Notes: generated by a model from the letters alone, not told the origin. Counted from the stretch's first letter, positions 1-8,211 are shown. The stretch: DNA of 64,000 nucleotides from Thalassotalea euphylliae (GCF_003390395.1 NZ_QUOV01000001.1:1364001-1428000), one strand, 5' to 3'. Made by a program: numbers and translations.

Positions 1-35
1 AAGCCAAAGTGTCATTAAAATAGCAGAGGACAATC

Positions 36-491
36 ATGCTAACTAACCGAATAGCGCAAACCAACCAAACCGCTTCAATACAGCAAACAATAACAAATAC
101 CGCCATTTACCAGCAAAACCAAGAAAATACGACAAAGGCCACAAGCACCACCACAGATACGGCAACCATCAGTAGCGCAGGCCAAGCCAGCAGCGATGCC
201 GATATTGACGCCAAATGGCAAGCGATTGCCAAAAAATATGATGTAACGAATATTACCGGCCATGAGGTGTTAGCCATGGCGCAAGAGTTATATGACAATA
301 ATTTTATAACTGGGGCTGAAAAACTAGATATGTATATACCTGCTGGTATTGATGATGACTTATCCAGAAAGCGCAATCATTTAGAAAGTAGGATGTTAGA
401 TTATGAAGCCATCAAGAAGCATGGCGAGTATAGTCAAGGATCCCTTAAAGCAGATGAGCGTGTTATCGAGATATTAAAGCGAATTGGCTAA
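36..491 (+). CDS. Small unrecognised protein, tandem-duplicate copy 1
   Basis: I do not recognise a family. The 151-residue product has a low-complexity Gln/Thr/Ala/Ser-rich N-terminus (residues 1-55, probably disordered) with the motif DTATISSAGQASSDAD near residues 41-56. A helical, charged C-terminal part follows, containing NITGHEVLAMAQELYDNN. There is no signal peptide or membrane segment, so it is probably cytosolic or exported by a non-Sec route. The start is supported by AGAGGA about 8 bases upstream of the ATG. A close paralogue follows at 532-987, and two or three more small proteins of similar build lie on the opposite strand up to 2259. Its role is unknown. Confidence 0.75.
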   Translation: MLTNRIAQTNQTASIQQTITNTAIYQQNQENTTKATSTTTDTATISSAGQASSDADIDAKWQAIAKKYDVTNITGHEVLAMAQELYDNNFITGAEKLDMYIPAGIDDDLSRKRNHLESRMLDYEAIKKHGEYSQGSLKADERVIEILKRIG

Positions 492-531
492 TTAACAAGG
501 CGGACTAGCCACAAAGGATAAGGAATCACCC

Positions 532-588
532 ATGATCACAAACCATATTGCCCCTACCCACCAAGCCACCTAAATAAAGCAATCAACG
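532..588 (+). pseudogene. Degenerate 5' end of duplicate copy 2, with an in-frame TAA
   Basis: An ATG at 532, preceded by a GGATAAGGA-type ribosome site, opens a frame that aligns codon for codon with copy 1 but meets TAA at 571-573. Copy 1 has TCA (Ser14) there, so a single C-to-A change explains the stop. The same frame reopens at ATG 589. Confidence 0.75.
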
Positions 589-987
589 ATGACTGCGGCA
601 ATTTACCAGCAAAACCAAGAAAGCACCGCACAGGCAAATAGCACCACTGCAGATATGGCAACCATCAGTAGTGCCGGTCAAGCCAGCAGCGATGCCGATA
701 TTAATGCCAAATGGCAGGCGATTGCTGAAAAATATGACGTAACGAATATTACCGGCCATGAGGTGCTAGCCATGGCACAAGAGTTATATGACAATAACTT
801 GATCTCTGAGGCTGAATACTTCGATATGTATAGATCAGCAGGTATTGATGATGACTTATCCAGAAAGCGCAATCATTTAGAAGGGATGATGTTAGATTAT
901 GAAGCTGTTAAGAGGCATGGCAAACCGACACAAGAATCCCTTAAAAAAATGGAAAGTGTGATTGAGATATTAAAGCGAATTGGCTGA
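589..987 (+). CDS. Small unrecognised protein, duplicate copy 2 (5'-truncated)
   Basis: This 132-residue frame is a near copy of the protein at 36-491. It keeps the ISSAGQASSDAD motif and the helical C-terminus with ITGHEVLAMAQELYDNN, and it ends with the same ILKRIG. The family start is at 532, but an in-frame TAA at 571-573 cuts off the first 19 codons. Translation could resume at ATG 589, which lacks a clear Shine-Dalgarno sequence, so expression may be low. The C-terminal part is well conserved between the copies, while the region around residues 80-95 and 110-120 has diverged. A hairpin at 1031-1056 probably ends the transcript. Function unknown. Confidence 0.6.
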   Translation: MTAAIYQQNQESTAQANSTTADMATISSAGQASSDADINAKWQAIAEKYDVTNITGHEVLAMAQELYDNNLISEAEYFDMYRSAGIDDDLSRKRNHLEGMMLDYEAVKRHGKPTQESLKKMESVIEILKRIG

Positions 988-1030
988 TATAGTCTCAACG
1001 AGCGCTTGCTTATCGAATATAAACAGAATC

Positions 1031-1056
1031 TCGCCAGTAACCAAATGGGCTGGCGA
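1031..1056. terminator. Terminator-like hairpin between convergent genes
   Basis: The arms TCGCCAG (1031-1037) and CTGGCGA (1050-1056) form a 7-bp stem with a 12-base loop, followed on the plus strand by a short GTTTT tract. It lies between the plus-strand duplicate pair and the minus-strand gene ending at 1079. Confidence 0.45.
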
Positions 1057-1078
1057 TTGAGTTACAGTTTTAAATAGC

Positions 1079-1390
1079 TCAAGCATAGTAATCGGCATAG
1101 CTTGGAGTGAGTTCGACTAATGTTTGATAATTTTCTGGAGAGCTTAAGCCTTGGCTTCCCCAGCGATTCGCGAGCTTGTATAAATCTGATTGTTGGTCTC
1201 TTAATTCGACAATACTGAGCAGGATCGCTTTGTCGCTTTTGCCCTCCGCTCGGACCTGACTGATTAGCGCTTGCTCCTGATTGAGCACAGAGCGGTTTTC
1301 TTGTTCAATTTGGCCGCTTAAACGATTGATTCTGTTAAGCAATTCTTCTTCTCTACCTGAATTCATTATTTCCCGCAAATTAACCACCAT
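1079..1390 (-). CDS. Small helical unrecognised protein, overlapping its upstream ORF
   Basis: From the ATG at 1390 this gives a 103-residue, charged, largely helical protein with the segment SGREEELLNRINRLSGQIEQ and a Gln/Glu-rich coiled-coil-like middle. The open frame reaches back to 1504, but that part overlaps the better-looking frame of the gene at 1380-1598. The ATG has no Shine-Dalgarno sequence. It overlaps the last 11 bases of the upstream ORF, ending at that ORF's TAA, so expression would need translational coupling. Alternatively the two ORFs are one gene broken by a frameshift near the C-rich stretch CCCTCCCCC. Function unknown. Confidence 0.5.
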   Translation of the reverse strand: MVVNLREIMNSGREEELLNRINRLSGQIEQENRSVLNQEQALISQVRAEGKSDKAILLSIVELRDQQSDLYKLANRWGSQGLSSPENYQTLVELTPSYADYYA

Positions 1391-1598
1391 GGGGGAGGGA
1401 GCTTGACATGATTTGGTTAACGCGTGCAGTAAGCTCTGCTGGTGTTGCCGTGGCAATAAAGTCGGTCGTATTTTTTCGGGTATCGATATTGACGACCGAT
1501 TCACTCGATTTGGCGGTGAACTGGGCTAACTCATTGACTTTACTAACAGTGCGTGTTGGCTGAATGTGATAACTCTGCCCAGTGATTGAACTGTTCAT
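1380..1598 (-). CDS. Small unrecognised protein, 5' partner of an overlapping ORF pair
   Basis: A 72-residue frame whose ATG has a good AAGGA site about 9 bases upstream. The sequence is Ser/Thr-rich (SSESVVNIDTRKNTTDF) and ends in a short helix-like TPAELTARVNQIM, in line with the build of its neighbours. It stops at TAA 1380-1382, inside the start of the next ORF, which lies in the +1 frame. The two together would give about 165 residues, close to the size of the other small proteins here, so a frameshift or programmed coupling is plausible. No known domain recognised. Confidence 0.5.
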   Translation of the reverse strand: MNSSITGQSYHIQPTRTVSKVNELAQFTAKSSESVVNIDTRKNTTDFIATATPAELTARVNQIMSSSLPHGG

Positions 1599-1659
1599 GG
1601 CGCTTATCCTTACGTCTTCGCTGGCGGTAAAAGTTGTTTGTAATCGTCAACTTAGATCT

Positions 1660-2259
1660 TTATTTCGGTTTAACCCCTAGGGTGTTCATTAGCGTGACGG
1701 CTTTGGGGTTGGCTAACATGATTGCTTTGAATTGTTCACCCAGCGCTGCGCTGTTTGGGTCATGTAAACTTGGCAGAAAAGAGTCATTATCAAGACCTAG
1801 TGCTGCTTTAGCTGCGGCCATTGCATCCTGCTTAATCGCTGTGTATTCATCAATTTGCTGTTGGTGAGTTTGATTAAATTGATCATGAGCAAGCAACTGC
1901 TGATTCGCTGACATATGGTGTCGATAACTTGCTATTGCTTGTTGTTCTGCGGCAGTAACATGTCCATCTGCACTATATTGTTCTGACAATGCAACTAGCT
2001 GGGCGCCTTCTTTGATCGCCGCTGATGAGCTTGTCAGATCTAAGCTGGGCACTGAAAATTCAGTATACCAGTTAGGTAGTGCAAGTTGACTTAATGCTGC
2101 TTCATTGCTTAAAGCAGAACGACCTGCTTCAGATAAGCTGAAAGTGTCCGCGTTGTTCTTATTAGGTGAGTTTGTATTAAACTGCTCAAGTTGGTGTTGC
2201 ACCGAGTTAGCGTAGCTAGACTTTGGGGTATTAACTTGTCTGGCGTCTATAACGTTCAT
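1660..2259 (-). CDS. Unrecognised small protein with DTFSLSEAGRSAL motif
   Basis: A 199-residue protein starting MNVIDARQVNTPKSS. The frame is open upstream to 2307, but I chose the ATG at 2259 because AAAGGAG lies about 6 bases before it. The N-terminal 45 residues are polar and probably disordered and contain ADTFSLSEAGRSALSNEA, which resembles DTATISSAGQA in the proteins at 36-491 and 589-987. The rest is helical, Gln/Ala-rich and soluble (EQQAIASYRHHMSANQQLLAHD). No signal peptide, membrane segment or known domain is visible. It is probably part of the same small-protein group. Role unknown. Confidence 0.7.
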   Translation of the reverse strand: MNVIDARQVNTPKSSYANSVQHQLEQFNTNSPNKNNADTFSLSEAGRSALSNEAALSQLALPNWYTEFSVPSLDLTSSSAAIKEGAQLVALSEQYSADGHVTAAEQQAIASYRHHMSANQQLLAHDQFNQTHQQQIDEYTAIKQDAMAAAKAALGLDNDSFLPSLHDPNSAALGEQFKAIMLANPKAVTLMNTLGVKPK

Positions 2260-2437
2260 TTGCGCTCCTTTGTTTAAACGAAAGTTATTACTTGTGCCTA
2301 GTGGCAAGCGTTAATGAAGCAAAGCGAATGCCAGCATTTCCGGGGTTAACCTGTTATTAATACTAGGTTTTTAGCTTTAATTAAGGGATAAGGGAAAAAT
2401 ATCAGTATTGACCGCTTGTTCAGACACAAATGACATG

Positions 2438-2511
2438 CCGAATATTGATATATCTGTGTTGATTGAAAGCGCTACTGTCAGACGTATTGGCAAAATATGC
2501 TCAATATTCGG
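2438..2511. repeat. Inverted repeat in the 2260-2668 intergenic region
   Basis: Perfect 11-bp arms CCGAATATTGA (2438-2448) and TCAATATTCGG (2501-2511) are separated by 52 bases. This gap of about 400 bases holds no convincing gene. The repeat lies about 180 bases upstream of the minus-strand gene starting at 2259 and downstream of the ankyrin gene, so it could be an operator pair or an RNA structure. Confidence 0.35.
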
Positions 2512-2668
2512 TTATGAATATCGAAATTAAGCGGCTATAGCACGAAGATGACAAAATATTGCCACATCGTCGACACGCTTTGCCTCGTTAGGCTGGCGGA
2601 AAAATTCGCAGTCCCCATTTAAGAAGGCTGGCGTATCGACTTATTGTTTTCAAATCAGAATACTAATG

Positions 2669-3721
2669 TTAATGCTCTATAAACTTCACTATTTCAGAAT
2701 ATTGATAGCGTTTAGCAAGTGCGAGTGGAGTATCTTGCTCGTAAGTCGACAAATCAAGTTTTGCACCACCTTTAATAAGTACTCTAGCCGCCTTGGTATT
2801 GCCATGCCAGATTGCATCGTGAAGTGGTGTGTAACCATTGTTAGGTCCTTGTGCGTTTAGCACTTTAGCTGCCCGTTTGTCGGCGAGTAGTAGTTGTATT
2901 ATCTCTGGATGGCCCATATAAGCTGCCTTGTGAAAGGCAATTGCGTTCATTGGATAGCCAGTGATAGATTGGTCCGCATCATGTGCCAACAAGAGTTCAA
3001 CTATTTTGCTATAACCCTCTCGCGCAGCTATCAGCAATGGCGTATGCCAGTCATTGCGATTTGAATACACAGGGCGTCGTTGGTTAACGTTTTGCCCTTG
3101 CTCGATTAAACGTGAAATTTTATGAACTTTTTCTGATTAAGGCAGGCTGTTGTCTTCAACGGTATTGAGAATTTTCTGCTTGCTCAGCAAATTTGCTTGT
3201 TGGCTACGTTTATCCGCAAACAATTTCGCAAGCTCGTTATACCGCTTAGCTTCATGTGGCTCAATATGGCGATCCCAGCCGCCAACCATGTCTTCGGCCT
3301 TTGCTCCTACTGGGCTTTGTAACTCAATATTTAACTCGGTGTAGCTAAATAGCAATTTAATATTCTCAGGCTTTGAGTACCATGCTGCGATCATCAATGG
3401 CGTAAAGCCAGATCGTGGTGCTTGCAAATTAATGAAAGCACCGTGGTCGAGCAGGTAACGCAAAATATTGGTGTGGTCTGTTTGCGCGGCAATATGTGCA
3501 GGAGAGTTACCCATTTGTGGGTCGAGCTGGTTAATGTCGCTTACTTGATCAATCAGCTGTTTTACTTTTGCCAAGTCACCAGCGATCACGGCTTGATGAA
3601 GTGCGGGAAGAGAGTGATGTGTGGGTAAATATTGTGCTGATGAAACTGAGTGCGCATTACCCGCCTTTGTCGATAGGCTAACTAGGGCTACTAGTGCTGC
3701 GATAAAAGTTACTATTTTCAT
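2669..3721 (-). pseudogene. Secreted ankyrin-repeat protein gene split by an in-frame TAA
   Basis: Two open frames, 3721-3137 (194 residues) and the frame resuming after 3137 and ending at 2669, lie in the same register and are separated only by TAA at 3137-3139. Codons after the stop read SEKVHKISRLIEQGQNVNQ and run into typical ankyrin repeats (TPLLIAAREGYSKIVELLL, YTPLHDAIWHGNTKAARVL), so the coding sequence was once continuous at about 350 codons. The N-terminus is a Sec signal peptide (residues 1-20) followed by three ankyrin repeats (residues 38-130). A GTG at 3070 could restart the C-terminal piece. The first half alone may still make a short exported ankyrin protein. Such proteins usually mediate protein-protein contacts; partner unknown. 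Confidence 0.75.
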
Positions 3722-3876
3722 GTTTGTTTCTGCTTTATAAATTTACCAATAAAGGGCTGAATGAACTAGCAAAGCCTTCTAACGAGTGGGAGGCTTGTTT
3801 TCATTTAGTGTGAATTGGCTTAATGCTTGGTTATTACCCGCGACTAAATTCATCGCGGACAATTAGTCACGGACAA

Positions 3877-4857
3877 CTAGCCATTAACGACTTCGACTAA
3901 GTATTCAGAAATATTAATATCACCAGCATCAGTTAAGCTTAGCTGCCACGTTTCATTGACTAGCATATTAACGCTTTGACCTTGCAGCGCTGATTCAGGA
4001 AAAGTTTCTGCTTTAAGGCGAATGCGTAATTCGGCGGTGTAATTACCATCGCTGTTTTGTTCATTAACACTTATCTGCTCGACAATATGCTGACAGTTTG
4101 GTTTAAAAGTTTTTCTGGCAATCGCGTACCAGTCTCTAAAGCCTTGATGACCGATAAATTCACCATCTGGCATCACCAGTTTGACGTCTTCACTTAAATT
4201 TGCGGTAAAGCGCTCTGGTGCGGCAGTCAGTAGGTCAAAATCGGCAAACCAATCAGTAACAAACTTGCTCACTTTGCTTTCGATTGAATTGGACAGCTGT
4301 TGAATTTGATTGACCAGACGTTGGCCATGAGCAGTCGCGCGGCTTTGCACATCTTCTAAGGTATTGTAAACGCCAGGAATATACACCATGCGATGAGTGT
4401 AAACAGGAGCAACAAAATTCATTCCTGCCAAATAAGCGGTTTGCTGAAGTGGCAAAATTAACTGTTCAATCGAAAAGTGGTTATAACCTAGTGGTTGGTA
4501 TGACTCTTCTGGGCCCCCCACTGTAAACGATAAGATTAAGTCTTTGCCTTTTAGTTTGTCGCCTTCTGCGCCATAGGCAAAATTGTAGCTAAACACATCG
4601 TCTAACCACTTTTTCAATAATGCTGGCGTTGAGTACCAGTAAAAAGGAAACTGCAGGACGACAATATCAGCATTAACAAGTGCTGCTTGCTCTGCGGCAA
4701 CATCAATGTGAAAGTTAGGGTATAAGCTATCTAGTCGACGAACTTCGAGGTCATATGAAGGAGCGGCAAGTTGTTGTGTTAGGTGATCTAAGATCACCGT
4801 ATTGGTATTTGAATTGGCTAAATCTGGATGGCCTGAAACTACTAGAATATTACTCAT
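3877..4857 (-). CDS. Flavodoxin-fold NAD(P)H:quinone reductase fused to a SnoaL-like domain
   Basis: Residues 1-190 match the flavodoxin-fold NAD(P)H dehydrogenase (quinone) family related to KefF and NQO1: VVSGHPDLANSNTN at the FMN-binding N-terminus, then LQFPFYWYSTPALLKKWLDDV and TVGGPEESYQ. This family reduces quinones by two electrons using FMN and NAD(P)H. Residues 205-322 look like a SnoaL/NTF2-like domain (WFADFDLLTAAPERFTANLSEDVKLVMPDGEF...GFRDWYAIA), which is not part of the usual 190-200-residue enzyme. The protein is soluble and cytosolic. It is divergent from the LysR gene at 5034, which probably controls it through the shared promoter. The catalytic role of the C-terminal domain is unknown. 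Confidence 0.8.
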   Translation of the reverse strand: MSNILVVSGHPDLANSNTNTVILDHLTQQLAAPSYDLEVRRLDSLYPNFHIDVAAEQAALVNADIVVLQFPFYWYSTPALLKKWLDDVFSYNFAYGAEGDKLKGKDLILSFTVGGPEESYQPLGYNHFSIEQLILPLQQTAYLAGMNFVAPVYTHRMVYIPGVYNTLEDVQSRATAHGQRLVNQIQQLSNSIESKVSKFVTDWFADFDLLTAAPERFTANLSEDVKLVMPDGEFIGHQGFRDWYAIARKTFKPNCQHIVEQISVNEQNSDGNYTAELRIRLKAETFPESALQGQSVNMLVNETWQLSLTDAGDINISEYLVEVVNG

Positions 4858-4979
4858 TGTGACTCTCCTGCTGACAGCATTGGTATGGCTAAGGCCTGAC
4901 TAAACTGACCTTGTCTGTAATTGATAGGGAGAGTGTACGTGAGCTTATTGTTATTGATTAGATGATGTATGGCTAAATA

Positions 4980-5002
4980 ATTGTTAGTCTTTAGCTAACA
5001 AT
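4980..5002. promoter_or_regulatory. Palindrome between quinone reductase and LysR genes (candidate LysR operator)
   Basis: Perfect 8-bp arms ATTGTTAG and CTAACAAT are separated by 7 bases, the layout of a LysR recognition site. It sits in the shared promoter, about 30 bases before the LysR start and 120 before the reductase start. Binding by the adjacent LysR product is inferred. Confidence 0.5.
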
Positions 5003-5033
5003 CAAGGTGGGCAGCTGTGAATAAAGTACAAGA

Positions 5034-5936
5034 ATGATGAATGGTGCGACTTTTAACCAACTACAAATGTTTCACACTATTGTCAGTGAAGGCAGTATTA
5101 CCAAAGCGGCGCAAAAGCTAGAAGTTGCCGCGCCTTCAGTCAGCAATGCGTTAAAAGCACTTGAAGCAGAAGTCGGCTTACCGCTATTTACTCGCACAAC
5201 GCGCCGAATTGAGCTCACTGAAGCGGGCAGGTTATTGCACCAGCAAACAAAGCAGCCGCTGCAGGAATTGCCGTTAGCGTTTGAAAGTGTCAGCGATTTA
5301 AGCAAGGTACCATCGGGTAAGGCCAGGCTAACCACGCCGCGCTTTGTTTATAAGCATTTATTGCAACCTATTTATGCTGAATTTTGTCAACGTTATCCAG
5401 CCATTGAACTAGAAATCTCCGTTTCTGATGCGGCGATCGATATTTTAAAAGAGGGCTATGATCTGGGTATTCGCTTCGGTGATCGCGTGGAGCAGGGCAT
5501 GGTGGCGCGCCAGTTAACCAAACCAATGAAAGAGGCGTTTTTCGCTTCACCAGATTATGCAAAACAACACGGCCTACCAGCAACGCCAAACGAATTACAG
5601 CAACATAAACTGATCCAGTATCGCTTTATTACCTCGAATCAATTAGTACCTGTATTACTTAACGATAATGGTCAAACAGTGACAGTGGAAATGCCTAATG
5701 CCTTAATCGTCAATGATACCAGCTTGATGGTCGACGCCGCGCTAAAAGGCTTGGGAATAGGCCGTATCGTTGAGCCGTTAGTCACTGAATTAATCGACAG
5801 CGGTCAGCTGGTTCCTGTTCTACCTGAGTATTGGTATCCGTATTCTGCGCTGTATGTCTATTTCCATAAAGACGCACAAAAAGCAAAGCGGGTCAGAGTG
5901 TTGATTGACTTTCTGTTGGAAAAATTAATGCCGTAA
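5034..5936 (+). CDS. LysR-family transcriptional regulator
   Basis: A 300-residue protein of standard LysR length. Residues 6-65 form the winged helix-turn-helix (FNQLQMFHTIVSEGSITKAA, then SVSNALKALEAEVGLPLF), and residues 90-295 the periplasmic-binding-protein-like effector domain. It belongs to the CrgA/DmlR-like branch judging by the FTRTTRRIELTEAG segment. Two ATGs occur in tandem at 5034 and 5037 with only a weak ribosome site; either may be used. It is divergent from the quinone reductase-SnoaL gene, with an ATTGTTAG palindrome between them, so it probably regulates that gene and itself. The inducer is unknown. Confidence 0.9.
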   Translation: MMNGATFNQLQMFHTIVSEGSITKAAQKLEVAAPSVSNALKALEAEVGLPLFTRTTRRIELTEAGRLLHQQTKQPLQELPLAFESVSDLSKVPSGKARLTTPRFVYKHLLQPIYAEFCQRYPAIELEISVSDAAIDILKEGYDLGIRFGDRVEQGMVARQLTKPMKEAFFASPDYAKQHGLPATPNELQQHKLIQYRFITSNQLVPVLLNDNGQTVTVEMPNALIVNDTSLMVDAALKGLGIGRIVEPLVTELIDSGQLVPVLPEYWYPYSALYVYFHKDAQKAKRVRVLIDFLLEKLMP

Positions 5937-6042
5937 GCTTAGCTAGCCACTAGGTTCGATGCTGATTTGTTTCACTAAAATTCGCTATTATTTCATTTTT
6001 GGTATAGTTTGCTTTATTTGATGAAAAATACTAAGCACGCGA

Positions 6043-6969
6043 ATGAAAAAGGTTCTCGACGATATTCAGGTCTTTTGCGCGGTAGTCGAGCAAGGTAGTT
6101 TAAAAAAAGCCTCTGAGCAGTTAGGCGTGCCACACAGCACTGTGAGTCGTCGATTAGATGCGCTGGAAAGTTCGCTAGGGCTAGATTTAATTAAACGTAC
6201 CACGCGAGAAATTAGCGTGACGGCACGCGGTCATCAGTTGTATCAAGAATGCTCGCCACTACTCGCATCACTCACTAACTCCATTAATGCAGCGGTCGCT
6301 GATGAAATTCGTTTTAACGGTGAGCTCAGCATTTCAATGCCTGTGCGCGCTGGCGTTGATTTTCTCGGCAGCTGGTTAATTGACTTTGCCGCTGATCACC
6401 CTGACTTATCACTCAGCATTGGCCTATCGAATGTTAACCAAAATTTAGTGCGAGAGCAGCTAGACTTAGCGTTTCGGGTCGGGCCACTGGAAGATTCATC
6501 CGCGATTGCATTGCATTTGTGGGATATTCCTTATGTCGTTTGTGCACATAAAGACTTGCTGATAGAGGCAGGGCTAGTTTGTCCGAAAGTAATGAGTACT
6601 GAGCAAATTCAGCAAATAACCATCACTGAATCACAGCTAAGCGCATTACCTGCTGTGGTAACTTTACCTGCTAGCCAGTGGGCTTTTCAAAGCACAGATA
6701 ACCAAACACATCTTTTTACGACAAATCAAAAACTCACCCTTGATGACCTTGGGCTGGCTTATCACAGTGTGGGTAACGGACGATTTGTTGGCTTTATTCC
6801 CGAAGTGATGCATACCAACCCGGAGGTGCTCGAAATTAATGTTGAGGGACTAACACCTCGTACTCGCGCTATGTATGCATATTATTATGGTCGGCGCCAT
6901 ACTATTAGCCAAATCAGACACTTAGTAGGCTACATTAAACAAAGGTATGCAGCACAAGAGTCTGAGTGA
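6043..6969 (+). CDS. LysR-family transcriptional regulator
   Basis: A 308-residue LysR protein. The DNA-binding helix-turn-helix is in residues 4-62 (VFCAVVEQGSLKKASEQLGV, then STVSRRLDALESSLGLDL) and the effector domain follows from about residue 90. It is in the same direction as the LysR gene ending at 5936, 106 bases downstream, but the AT-rich gap suggests its own promoter. It converges with the medium-chain reductase gene at 7086-8093 and could regulate it from there; no divergent target is present. The two LysR proteins here are only distantly similar, so they are not a recent duplication. Confidence 0.88.
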   Translation: MKKVLDDIQVFCAVVEQGSLKKASEQLGVPHSTVSRRLDALESSLGLDLIKRTTREISVTARGHQLYQECSPLLASLTNSINAAVADEIRFNGELSISMPVRAGVDFLGSWLIDFAADHPDLSLSIGLSNVNQNLVREQLDLAFRVGPLEDSSAIALHLWDIPYVVCAHKDLLIEAGLVCPKVMSTEQIQQITITESQLSALPAVVTLPASQWAFQSTDNQTHLFTTNQKLTLDDLGLAYHSVGNGRFVGFIPEVMHTNPEVLEINVEGLTPRTRAMYAYYYGRRHTISQIRHLVGYIKQRYAAQESE

Positions 6970-6982
6970 GCACTGCAATAAG

Positions 6983-7012
6983 CCGCTAGTTTATTAAATT
7001 TTAAACTAGCGG
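6983..7012. terminator. Bidirectional terminator-like hairpin
   Basis: Perfect 11-bp arms CCGCTAGTTTA (6983-6993) and TAAACTAGCGG (7002-7012) with an 8-base loop lie between the convergent LysR and reductase genes. The T-tracts on either side are weak. Confidence 0.55.
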
Positions 7013-7085
7013 TTAATCGAAATTTTACATCGTAAAAGTTGTTTATTAAAAACTAAGCTAGAGCAGCCAACCGAGAGCAGACAAA

Positions 7086-8093
7086 CTAAGGCGTTAGCAC
7101 TAACTTACCCAACACTTTGCCATTTTCTAATAAGTCATGCGCTTTGGCAGCTTCAGCCAACGGTATCGTAGTGTATAGCGGCTGAATTTTCTGCTCTGCT
7201 AATAAGGCATAAACTTTTTCTAGCGATGATGCGACCAAGTCATAATTGTTAAAGTAGGTAGCATAGATTTCTGAATAACTGATCGTCGGTGACTTGCTAA
7301 AGTGTTTAACTACTTCTGCTTGCATATTAGTTTCACCAACGCCTGCTAAGAAACCAAAAATAACGATATGCCCAAGCGTTGCCAAGGCTTCTAAGTCTTG
7401 GCTGATGGTATCGCCAGCGACAGGGTTGAAAATATAGTTCACCCCTTGGTTATTAGTGATTTTCTTAACTTCTGTTAGCCAATCTTTACTAGCAGCACTT
7501 GTATTAAATGCGCTTATATTAAAGGCATAGTCCGCGCCCATTTTTAATGCTTGCTCTACTTTACTATCGCGACGTTCAAGGGCGATTGTCTTAACACCAG
7601 CAAGTTTTAAAAGCTGTAGTAAGGCCGTGCCAACCCCACCCGATGCCGCGTAAACAAGGGCAAATTTGTTTGGCTCAACTCGGGCGACGTTATGAATCAT
7701 ATGATAAGCGGTAAAATACGTTACTGGCATAGAACCAGCTGCGATTAGATCCGTTGCTTCATCTAAAACAACCAGCTTATCAGCATCGACCAAGGCATAT
7801 TCTGCGTAGGTAGCGGCGCCAATTGGCCCTAAAAACGCAACTTTTTGGCCGTTTCTCAAATTTGTGCCATTGCTATCGACAATTGTACCACTGCCTTCAA
7901 CCCCCGAAATAAATGGAAGTTCTGGCATCATACCCGGTGGCATATTACCTTCGCGGATAATGGTATCAATAAAGTTAACTGGTGCTGCTGCCACCTTGAT
8001 CAATACCTGGCTTGATGACGGGCTTGGTGTGCTCACTTCGGTGTAGTTTAGCTTTTCACTATTTCCGGTTTGAGTTAATAAAATCGCTTTCAT
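7086..8093 (-). CDS. Medium-chain NADPH:quinone reductase-like dehydrogenase
   Basis: A 335-residue medium-chain dehydrogenase/reductase of the zinc-free quinone oxidoreductase branch. Residues 1-120 form the GroES-like substrate domain (VLIKVAAAPVNFIDTIIREG, then GVEGSGTIV). Residues 125-260 are the Rossmann domain with the nucleotide motif ASGGVGTALL (150-159). Zinc-binding cysteines are absent. Such enzymes reduce quinones or alpha,beta-unsaturated carbonyls with NADPH in the cytosol. The gene stands alone on the minus strand. Two palindromes in its upstream region (8118-8135 and 8212-8229) suggest repression or activation by a dimeric regulator. Exact substrate unknown. Confidence 0.85.
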   Translation of the reverse strand: MKAILLTQTGNSEKLNYTEVSTPSPSSSQVLIKVAAAPVNFIDTIIREGNMPPGMMPELPFISGVEGSGTIVDSNGTNLRNGQKVAFLGPIGAATYAEYALVDADKLVVLDEATDLIAAGSMPVTYFTAYHMIHNVARVEPNKFALVYAASGGVGTALLQLLKLAGVKTIALERRDSKVEQALKMGADYAFNISAFNTSAASKDWLTEVKKITNNQGVNYIFNPVAGDTISQDLEALATLGHIVIFGFLAGVGETNMQAEVVKHFSKSPTISYSEIYATYFNNYDLVASSLEKVYALLAEQKIQPLYTTIPLAEAAKAHDLLENGKVLGKLVLTP

Positions 8094-8117
8094 GGCTTGC
8101 TCCTAATGGCATAAAAC

Positions 8118-8135
8118 GACTCGTAGTGACGAGTC
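8118..8135. promoter_or_regulatory. Palindrome just upstream of the medium-chain reductase gene
   Basis: Arms GACTCGT (8118-8124) and ACGAGTC (8129-8135) with a 4-base centre lie 25-42 bases before the ATG at 8093. The position suits a repressor operator overlapping the leader or promoter. The regulator is not identified. Confidence 0.4.
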
Positions 8136-8211
8136 AATCTTGAACGGGGCATATGCTAGCAAGCTAAGGTGTGATGAAAAATGCGCATTATTGGGAGTGA
8201 CTATTGCAAAT

